Of a DNA stretch of 64,000 nt, positions 46,343-64,000 are shown piece after piece. Under the pieces are notes generated by a model. The model was not told the origin of the DNA, did no database searches, and worked only from the letters and a program-made list of their open reading frames with translations. The translations under genes were made by a program, and so were the position numbers. The DNA comes from Pogonophryne albipinna. Its lineage: Eukaryota > Chordata > Actinopteri > Perciformes > Artedidraconidae. Within the stretch, counting starts at the first letter, position 1; each line of letters begins with the position of its first letter. The stretch covers positions 8,398,102 through 8,462,101 of the forward strand of contig CM053251.1 of the NCBI GenBank assembly GCA_028583405.1, given 5' to 3'.

Positions 46343-47380
46343 GGCCCTTTCTCATTTCATCAAATCCCCCTCCTCGACTCCTCGACTCCTCGGTCCTCCG
46401 GTAGTGACCCGGAAATGGATTTCAGCGCGCCATGTTGAAGGACATCTCATTTCTCTAAATGCACTTCGAGGACCGAGCATCGAGCAGGCTCTCTGGAGGA
46501 GCTCTAACCGAGGATACACTGATGGGTCCTCCACGGCTCCTTCGTGGATGCATTTCCGGCAACAGAGATGTTTCAAAGAGTCGTGACGCACGGCCGGACT
46601 TATCTCAGCCAATGACAGCTCTGCATGCATCCCCTGGATATTATTTTAGTAACTGCTTTCATCGCGATGTTTACAGAGAGAACAGCTGTGAGGTCCGTGC
46701 AGAAAGCAGAGCAGTGTGTATAATATATATCACTCAGTATAACAGGCCTACTCTCTTTATTTGCTGTAGTTTAGTAGATATCTACAAACAAAGAGTCCAT
46801 ATTTTTCTAAAAACCATTTAGTGCTTCACATAATAAAATACACAACGGCTGTTAGGCTGTTAGCTGTAGGTGCGTGTGTGTGGTGTAGGTGTGTGTAAAG
46901 TGTGTGCGTAGATGCAGCGGACAGACAGGTCTCAGTTGGTTTGGTGTCCTCTGCTTACTTTTAATACTTGTAAATAAAACTTTTGGCCCGTAATTTATTT
47001 TCCTCATTGTAGCGACCAGAGAGGGGGGGGGGGGGATATATCCAGTCTCTGATAGTGTTACGTTATTGTGTGGCCTGTTATTGTCTCATTATACCGCACT
47101 GTGAATGAATCAAAGTAAATATATAAGTGGTCATGAACACATCTGTCCATCAGACAGAGGGCTGCTGTGCCTCCTGTCATCATTAATGGACGTCTCTTTA
47201 AAATGACCGCTCAGAGGAGAGGAGTTCTCATTTATCTAACCGCCTGCTGCTTCCCCTCCTCTCTCCTCGGTTCCCCTCCTCGGCTCCTCGGCTCGCATCT
47301 CCTGTGGGCGGGACTAAGTCTCGAGGATAGGAGTCGAGGAGGGGAGTCGAGGAGGGGAGTTAGAGAAATGAGAAAGGGCC
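46343..47380. mobile_element. Harbinger-like MITE with 16 bp perfect termini
   Basis: GGCCCTTTCTCATTTC at the left is perfectly inverted at the right end (47365-47380). CAT flanks both sides, fitting a 3 bp target duplication. Subterminal repeats of CTCCTCGA and TCGAGGAG follow on each side. There is no transposase. Superfamily is inferred from TIR and duplication size. Confidence 0.7.
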
Positions 47381-48436
47381 CATGTTTACATGCTCACAAT
47401 AACAATGGTAGCCTTTTATTACATTACGACGCAGGTGACAATAGAAACATTCACCATCTAACGGCTCTTGAGATCATTCTTTGTGGACCAAAGAGGTGAA
47501 ACGATGGACAGACAGACCAACCAAAAAAAGTTGCAATACATAGGGATAAGACATGGATTTTAGCATGAATAAAAAGGCCAGACAATCAATAAATAATCAG
47601 TTATTTGCCCCAAAAAAAGATGAAGCTGTAATCTAGTCTCATATCTTGATACTCCTACGATCTCTTCTGCCCAAACGTTTCTTGTAGGGTTCTCAAAATC
47701 ATGGGGGAGAATCACAATGCCCCAGACTGTATTACATTACTCCAAAAGAAAAATATATTTGTGATAAGATTGAGCCATTTATTACATGTTAGCCTTTTAT
47801 TTTTCTTATCATACTATAATTTAAAAAGGTTACAATTCTGAAAACAATGTACTATTTGGAAGCAATATAGTATTTATAGTTACAGTTATCCGTGTCTGTA
47901 TAGACATTGTTGTTCTCTAAGGACATCAAAGCAACTCTTTTACAGTGAGGCCCAGAGTTAAGCACTTTTTTTCCCAGGCACTTACGTATCACATTTCTTT
48001 CTTTAAGCACATGTTTCTAAGCTTCTTCGTATGCTATTAGATAACTGTGGTTGTAAGTTGAAACCCCTTGTGGTGAGTGACAGCCACACCTCAAATGATC
48101 CACCCACACTGGGTGGAAAGGGAACAGAACAGCATGAAATACAGGTCATTCCCTGCTAGAGACAAAACAAGACCAGCAAGTCTGCCAAGTATCTTGCAGA
48201 GAGACAAGAAGGAAAAACTGCTAAATGCAGTGTGTGGAAAGTAGTTTCACTGAGAAAAATAACAATAACAACAACAACAACAACACAATTAAAACAAGTA
48301 AGAGCTGTTGATGTTTCAACATGACAAGACAAGTGAAACCGACAATCAACGGTTATGATCCCAGAAACTTTACCCTTTAGCCTAAAGACGTCATGGATCC
48401 GATACCCTCCATGAATGACCTTGTTTAATAACACAT
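47381..48436. other. arhgef18 5' intron between two elements
   Basis: AT-rich noncoding DNA with a short (AAC)n run near 48265. Nothing else recognised. Confidence 0.4.
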
Positions 48437-49507
48437 CAGTGACGTGCGGTGAGGTTCATGGCTGGTGAGGCACTGACTCTTTCAGAGTCAGATTTACAAA
48501 TATTATATATTTTGACCTTAAAGGTGGCGGGGTAGGTAATTTTGGAGAAACCAGCTCGAGTGCGCTAGAATTTGAAAATACACAGCCCCTCCTCCAACAC
48601 ACACAGGAACGCGCACATGACCAATGAGGGCACGAGATAAGTTTGTGCACAGATGGAAGGCTGACAGGCAGGTTATTTTAGCCGGGCTGGCTAAAATGAG
48701 TGGTCGTGCTTTTTACAGTACTACTGCTTCCCCAGATGAAATGTTTTTATGTATTTTTTGTCAAAGCGCTTCAGATATTCATTGCTATCGGGATGTTAAG
48801 AGCATTCCATGGAATATAACAAAAAGTGTATATCGTGCCGGTTTCTCAAACTTACCTACCCCACCTTTAATCGAAATATTCTGTTATTTTCAAAAGCTTT
48901 TTTAGTCTGATGCTTCGATTCATTTTAAACAGACCGTTCAACAAAAGGATAGCCTACCCAACATCTAAATATTGGATTGTTCTCTCTTAGTAAGATCCAA
49001 TTTTCAAGTTATTTAGAGACTATGGATGGTGAGGATAAATGTAATAAAGGGATCTACAAACATTACATTGGTGACATACAGTGAGATGGTGCAGGCATGC
49101 GCTTAGGGCCCGCTTTCCAGACAGTTTCTGTGGGGTGACGCATTCTGAGGTGAGGCAGAGCTCATCTGTGCCTCACCTCACCCCACAACTGGCTTGAGCG
49201 CGCTCACAAAATAAGTGCCCGCGCTAAATTAGTGCCCGTGCTCCAGCAAGTTACTGTGGGCTTCTGTGAGGCAGAGCTCGTCCCTGCCTCACTTCTCAAT
49301 CTCATCGCTCCCCGTAGTTGTAGCGGAGCTCGGCAAATTAGCCGATTTTTACTATAAAAAGCGATTGGAATCAAACAGAAATCACATTTACAACACAGAT
49401 CACACATTTTATTATTATTATTATTTGTATTATTCTTTTTTTCCGTTACATTGGAGAATGACAAGTGAGGCTCTGCCTCACCTGCCTCCCCTGACCGCAC
49501 GTCGCTG
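48437..49507. mobile_element. hAT element (CAGTGACGTGCGGT termini), host of a nested MITE
   Basis: Starts CAGTGACGTGCGGTGAGG and ends with the inverted ACCGCACGTCGCTG. TAACACAT is duplicated exactly on both sides (48429-48436 and 49508-49515). The interior has several GAGGCAGAGCTC/TGCCTCAC inverted motifs but no transposase. A second element is nested at 48518-48870. Confidence 0.88.
48518..48870. mobile_element. TTAA-flanked MITE nested in the hAT element
   Basis: The left end TTAAAGGTGGCGGGGTAGGT and right end ACCTACCCCACCTTTAA are inverted copies apart from one inserted base. Both ends carry TTAA. The related element at 25960-27034 lacks this insert: it reads TTTTGACC-TAAA-TCAAAATA at the site. 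TTAA targets suit piggyBac or Kolobok; I cannot decide between them. Confidence 0.82.
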
Positions 49508-49515
49508 TAACACAT

Positions 49516-50385
49516 GTATGCATTATGTAAGCTGTCCATTCTTCATGAGCTTTTCCAAATGTACCAAATAATTGTAGATTTGTACTGGATTTCTTTTTTT
49601 CAAATAGTATGAACATTATTCAGAAAACTCTTTAAACTTGAATCACACTGAATATGTAGCCTGGGTTATTGTTTGTTTATCTTGCATTGTGGTTAAATGG
49701 CAATACTGTTTTATTTGAAAAATACTGCTCACATTAATGTAATTTAGCCATAAGGTCTGGATGTTTCTGTTTCTGTACTCAAAACCGTAAGGGAATTTGT
49801 GTTATCAACGGTAGGGTATGTGAGGAGTCCCAAGGTGACAGGTGAGAGCTACTGACCTGGATTCCTAACATTAAAATTAGCCATTATAAAGTCGGATTAC
49901 TGAACAGAGACAGGTGCTTTGTCCGTTTTGGGAGATAGAACAAGCCAGTCTAGAGTTGAGACAGCAGGTTGCTACTTGTTAGCTACCTGTGTTTCCCAAG
50001 GCTAACATTACCAGTTGACAAATGGAAATTAAATTGAAGTTTCCTTAGCTAACTTTCATAATGTCACTAAACCGACGACAGCAACGTCACATTACAAAGT
50101 CGTTATTTATTAACCTCAACTTAGAGTTAAAGTAACACATTAGTGTCAGTTTCCCATGTCATGTCGAGTTAAATAAGAAACAAAACACTAAGAGGAAACA
50201 GCTTTTGTTTTCATTATGGCGACATGTTTATAAAGTTAGTTAGCATGGGTAAAGGTAGCTAACCTTAACCCATGCTAACAAAAACATGCTAATTTACGTT
50301 GCCAACACATTTTAACATTAATCACCGTCGTGTATCAACTTGTCCGCCATATCTAACAAGAACAATTAAACAATAGTTTCCTCTC
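49516..50385. other. arhgef18 5' intron, right part
   Basis: Noncoding, no element with clear ends, up to the candidate first-exon donor. Confidence 0.35.
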
Positions 50386-50690
50386 ACCTGTGTTGAAATA
50401 AAGCAGCAGCAGCAAGTTTTTCCCACGGAAAGGCAAGATATGGAATATATTGCAACAATGTCCAAAATAAAGGAGACACAGTGAGGATGCTTCAGGAAGA
50501 ACAAGTGCACACATTAAGATATAATGGAGGTGGGAGGCATGGCTGGAGGGGGGCGTTTAAAATAAATCCCAGCCTCCTCTGGATGAGCCCTCCTTCCTCC
50601 TCTGAGCATTGTGGGAATGGTTTAGTTCAGTCAACACATTCTGCAGGTTCATCCAGCAGGACCGACAGCTGCTCACATTCCCTTTAAATT
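50386..50690 (-). promoter_or_regulatory. Candidate arhgef18 first exon and promoter region
   Basis: A good donor (CACAG/GTGAGAG) lies at about 50386 on the minus strand, preceded by a purine/pyrimidine-biased stretch with an AATAAATTTTAAA-like AT block near 50560. Transcription start cannot be fixed by eye. Confidence 0.3.
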
Positions 50691-50880
50691 CAGTGGGGCA
50701 ATGTAACTAAGTACATCTACTCAAGTATTGTATTTTAGTAAAACATTTAGGTACTTTTACTTTACTTGAGTTATTTCGTTTTGTGCTATTTTATACTTTT
50801 ACTCCACTACAATTTGTTGGCAAATGTTGTACTTTTTACTCCACTACATTTATTTAACATATTTAGTTACAAGTTAATTT
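50690..50880 (+). repeat. Fish interspersed repeat (TACTTTACTTGAG type)
   Basis: Reads TGTAACTAAGTACATCTACT, TTACTTTACTTGAGTTATTT and TTTTTACTCCACTACATTTA, a repeat type familiar from teleost genomes. Related sequence lies in sppl2b intron 1. Confidence 0.55.
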
Positions 50881-52334
50881 GCAGATCTATGTTATTAATA
50901 AAAAAAATTTAGTCAATTAATACATTATCATATATTTCTTAAAGGTTTAGCCACCCAGTAGTAATTGAAGTAATTCAAACAGACCACACTAAGTGCAACA
51001 TTGAACTGATGACCACATAAATGCATCAATAAACTTATAATACAATACTTTTAAATATATGCTGCTTAAATGGGCCATTCTGTATTATGAGTACTTTATC
51101 CTGTTTTGATGCTAAAACTTTTACTTGTAGCAGAGTATTTTAACACTGCAGTAGCCTATTGCTATAACCTGAATGCATCTTCCACCTTTGTCTAAATTAG
51201 CCTACATGATGCATGCTTGTGACCTTGCATGCTCCACAGTGATTATTTGGCATTGACATGAATTATCATATTACATTTGAGGATGACTTTTGCGGTAAGA
51301 AGCAATCACACCGCGCCCAGCACGCTAAGGGTGGAAACCTGTTTTATGTAGGCAACTAAAGGGAATGCAGGTAGGCGCTCAGGTAACATGTTCCATTAAG
51401 CATTTCTTTTTTTTTTATCAAATTGAAAACAGGTGGGCAGTGGTGTCATTCTGTATAGTAACAATCTGAGATTCTTGAGTTTCCATTTTATGCTCCTTAA
51501 CATTTCTACGCCACTAGATTTTGGGGGAAGATATAGTATTTTTAACTCCAATAGTTTTCTAACTTTAGTTAATTCACAAATGAAGATCCTTAAAAAAAAA
51601 TAGTAGCCTAAAATTGTACATGAACATACCCAGCCAGCAGCATATAAAGCAAATTAACTTCACCTTTACGAGCTTCAACATTAAAGTGATGAACACACAT
51701 ACATGCCTCAATAATTATAATTGACGAATTCATGTGTGGTTTTTTTGCCTTTACGTGAATCTACAATTTCATAACAAGTGGGTGACTCCACCTGCTGGTT
51801 AAGAGAGTGTGCTATAAGTGAAAGCTCCTATAACCACACTTGGTGCTAAGAAAGTTGTGTCAAAGAAAATCACTATACGCTTTGAAATACTTTGTTAAAA
51901 GTATCTTTTCACAACAGTAAAAGGAATAATAAGAGCAGCCAAACCCTAACCAAACTCTTTCAATATGCAAATACACATTGTAAGTGAAGCTCATCTGTAA
52001 CACCATATTTACAAGCTCCTGTGCCTTTAAATCGGTCACAATTCTAGTTATGGTAGCTATTTTACCTGCATACCTTGTTCGTTTGAAACCTTTATGGTTT
52101 ATTGCTCTTATTGCGAGTCGTGTTGGATAAAAGCATCAGATAAATGTCATGTCATGCATGACTTCATCTAAACTCTAAATAAGGAAGTGTTAAACCAATT
52201 TTCCTCGAAGCTTACTTGTTTTTCATATCTGGATTCATTATTAAATGTGTTTTTAATATTGTGCAGTTATTTGCAGGATTAATACGTATGTAAATTGTCC
52301 AAAGCTTGGCCATGTAGTATGTCATCTCATAGAG
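50881..52334. other. Intergenic DNA between arhgef18 and insr
   Basis: AT-rich, no gene supported. Parts of 50881-51180 may continue the repeat to their left. Confidence 0.35.
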
Positions 52335-52887
52335 CAGGGGTGTCAAACTCAAGGCCCGGGGGCCAAATCCGGCCTGTGACTTCATTTTCTGTGGCCCACA
52401 AGAGCTAGCAAAGAATATAATGTTTATTATACGGTTACAGGCCGATTTACAGAAGCACTTAGCCCATAAACTACATGTCCCACAATGCATCTCAAATTTG
52501 CCTTTTTTCAAATAATTTTACTGTTTTTCTTCAAAATATTCATTTTTGCTTAGAATTTGCCTTTTTCTCAGAATCTGACTTTTTTTTCAAAATGTCATTT
52601 ATTTTAATTTTGACTTTTTTCCCGAATTTGGCTTTTCTTTTTAAATCGTTTTGTCAAATGATCACTGAAGAGACTTGCAATTATTTGCCCTAGACCTCTG
52701 CTTTCAGACATAGTTAATTATGAAGTTATTACTCTATCCGATAATAATCCAATTCAGAGATAATGTAATATAATACATTTTATATATATTAAATATTTAT
52801 ATATGTATTTTTATATATACAACTGGCCCTTTGAGTGCAACCAGGATGCTAATGTGGCCCGAGATAAAATTGAGTTCGACACCCCTG
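52335..52887. mobile_element. hAT element of the CAGGGGTGTCAAACTC type
   Basis: Starts CAGGGGTGTCAAACTCAAGG and ends TTGAGTTCGACACCCCTG, inverted with few mismatches. Flanks TCATAGAG (52327-52334) and ACATAGAG (52888-52895) match at 7 of 8 positions. It contains the GGCCCGGGGGCCAAATCCGG block usual for this kind of Charlie-like element. Non-coding. Confidence 0.85.
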
Positions 52888-52895
52888 ACATAGAG

Positions 52896-54859
52896 GGTCG
52901 TTTCCATATACTGGCGTCCAGCAGGTGGCATCATTGTACTAACCCCAATACAAGAACAATGGCACAGCCATCCAGCATGATAAACAATTACAAACATTAC
53001 TGCACATAGCATTTAATATATGCAGTTTGATAAATGCATTAGTCTTATTCCCTAGGGATAGGTTTTTATTAAATACTATAGGCGTATTGGCAGACATACA
53101 CATGGAAAAGTACTGTACATAAACATTTTATGGGCTGCATTTGAATCTATCAGGACATTTCTTTTTTACTTCGTTGTATTTATTTTTAGCTGTCTTGTTT
53201 AAAATGATTGCAACTATGGTCAAGTTTTTTCCAAATTAAAAGCCTAATCATGAGTAAATTATCAGTATGTAAAAAATAGAATATCTTCTAAAAAACATAT
53301 TTGAGCATTCATTGCCAAAAATATTGGTTGTAGTGTTGAGTGGTTGTGTAACAAAAATAATCTGCCAAAGGATTTCTCTCATATCCAAAAAGATCAATAT
53401 CTGTGTTGGCCTTTCCCAAATTCCCATCTCACCCAGGCTCGAGTTTGTTTACTCTGTATGTTTGCATTTCTGGCTCTGTTGAGAACAAACTCTTACCTTC
53501 CCATACTCACTGACATAAAACACAAACTTCCCTTTATATACACACACATTTAACAATCTCAGTACTCCCTCAAGAAACAAAGAACTGACTTGAAAAACAG
53601 TATCAATGAAAGAATGGAAAATATCAGAAAAAACTGAAGGAGCCTCTTCACGAATGCACCTCGCTGCTTTATTTACAGCACTATTTTTATTTGATCTTGA
53701 TATGACGGGCAGACATCTTAAGCTGAAGACGCCAAACACTCTTTACTCCCAGGCATCGCGTAGCAAAAAGACCAAGTGCTGTTGGTTGATCATGAGTCCA
53801 AAAAAAAAGCAAATTAGTAGGATTTTCTGGATTAGAAAAAATAAACAGAGACTAACATGTAAAAACATTTTCTATGATCGTAAATACCTCAAGAAGGACA
53901 ACATATCAGCTATGTACAAAAACATCAACAATATATTCATATATATATATTTATATATATATTTTTTATCTTCTATACCCACTAAAATAAGAAGCAGCTA
54001 TTGGTCAATCTGAGGAACTCGTTCACCAACATGTTTTTGAAAACAGTTTAAATATCCTTCAGCTGTAAATGTGAACTCAAAAGAAAATAAGGAAAAGAAA
54101 AGAAAGAGACGTAAATAAAAATTAAAAAATATAACCCAACAAAAGTCCTGTGTTTATCCTGTGTGCCATTTTGGAATACTGCAGAGTGTGAGGAGGTAGG
54201 CCACTTCAACCAGCTTCTCCAGTGGATAAGAGTTTGTTCGACGATGGACCGAATCTGACCATCCAACAGCGTTCCCAAAGTCTTTCAATCATAGTTCGTC
54301 ATCCGCTTGCGTACAAAGACTCAGACACAGTTCCATGACAACTGATTTAGGCCACAGACAAAATAGAAGGGCACTTTTTTTCAAAATACGTAGCAACCCG
54401 GGGATGAAGCCTCTTGCTGAATTAAGGGGAGGGGGAACAGTCTGGACTTGGGAGGGGTTTAGCAGCCTTCTTGTTTGTCAAGAGTTTGTTTCACAGTTGA
54501 ATCGTTAATCCACCCATTCTAGCACAAACTTGGCAATATATATATATATATACATACATATATATATATATATAGATATATATATATATATACAGTATAT
54601 AAACTACAATCATGAACGAGAGGGACGCGGGAGGGTCCGTCCTTAAATACAAAAAGTGTCTTCTGGCATCCGTGTGCGGACTTGCTGTAGTGTGTGTTTT
54701 GTGGCATTGGAGGAGAAAAATAAGGTCCTGAGATATGCACTGTGGGGCTCCTGTAGAGAGTGTGATAAAAGTGTGCTATATATATAAAATGACAACAAAA
54801 AACAAAAATATATTCAAATCTATAGCAATGATGTGTTTGCACGGGATGTGTACAGTATG
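52896..54859 (-). other. insr 3' UTR and downstream flank
   Basis: Follows the insr stop at 54862-54860. Minus-strand AATAAA candidates occur, for instance at 53668-53673, but none is clearly best. An (AT)n tract lies at 54536-54600. Short open frames here have no support. Confidence 0.4.
54536..54600. repeat. (AT)n simple repeat in the insr 3' UTR
   Basis: ATATAT runs broken by ACATAC and AGAT, about 65 bp, roughly 260 nt past the stop codon. Confidence 0.85.
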
Positions 54860-63607
<8,748 letters not shown>

Positions 63608-63613
63608 CTGCGG

Positions 63614-64000
63614 CGAGAACAAAATCACATTGTCTTATAAATCATATTTCTAGCAAAACCCAGGTTTGTGTGGATAAAATAGACGAGCTGTATGAGTATC
63701 CAGTAGGAATACTTTTCTTTTTCTCTCTATCACTCTCCTCTGCTCACACGGAAAAACAGACATCATTATAGTTTTACCTACGCTCCAATGGCTCCTCGTG
63801 TCTTTTAGAATAGTGTTACGTTTTTTTTAAATTATGGACAAGGACAAAGATGGGATCGCTGAGTTTGTTGCATGTATTTTGACACAATGGATTGCAATGC
63901 TAAACAAAATGTTATGTGTAAACAAATGGACTCTTATGTTGTTATGACAACAAAAGGTGGGTTGAATTGAAAGGACGGTAAGAAATGTATGATTTCTTTG
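63614..64000. other. insr intron at the right window edge
   Basis: Noncoding intron upstream of the FN3 exon. No further insr exon is visible before the window ends. Confidence 0.45.

Overview
The window is vertebrate genomic DNA from a ray-finned fish, most likely a percomorph teleost. It has multi-exon genes with GT-AG introns, fish-type protein sequences, many hAT, piggyBac-like and Harbinger-like short elements, LINE fragments and long CA/GT microsatellites. I cannot name the species. The gene content (tropomyosin-4, SPPL2B, ARHGEF18, INSR) corresponds to genes that all lie on human 19p13, so this looks like a conserved syntenic block.

Layout: (1) 94-10591, minus strand: tpm4, with two alternative first exons (1a at 10478-10591, 1b at 3825-3938) and two alternative last exons (9ab at 600-682, 9d at 129-211). 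Every exon was read and phase-checked: 284 aa long form and 242 aa short form. (2) 10592-19940: divergent intergenic region. It holds an L1-like and an L2-like LINE remnant and a 3.6 kb long inverted repeat (16124-19720). The loop of the inverted repeat is an L2-like reverse transcriptase fragment, and its left arm was later hit by a 552 bp solo LTR that carries four 45 bp repeats with CRE motifs. (3) 19941-30006, plus strand: sppl2b, 15 coding exons, 554 aa, with two hAT elements and a relative of a third in its introns. (4) 32963-44849, minus strand: arhgef18, 19 coding exons, 979 aa, tail to tail with sppl2b; its 5' noncoding exons extend to about 50.4 kb. (5) 54860-63607, minus strand: the 3' half of an insulin receptor gene (insr). 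It covers the last fibronectin-III module, membrane span, juxtamembrane region, full tyrosine kinase and C-tail; the ligand-binding exons lie beyond the right edge.

The four genes do not form an operon-like unit. They act in separate processes: actin filaments (tpm4), intramembrane proteolysis of type II membrane proteins (sppl2b), RhoA activation at cell junctions (arhgef18) and insulin signalling (insr). The most unusual structures are the long inverted repeat 220 bp upstream of the sppl2b start, the CRE-bearing solo LTR in it, a nearly perfect 498 bp duplication around a 187 bp CA tract in a tpm4 intron, a TE nested in a TE whose empty site is preserved elsewhere in the window, and a CA repeat starting about 8 nt after an insr 5' splice site. 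Reading frames, splice sites and repeats were assigned by eye; no alignment or database search was run.
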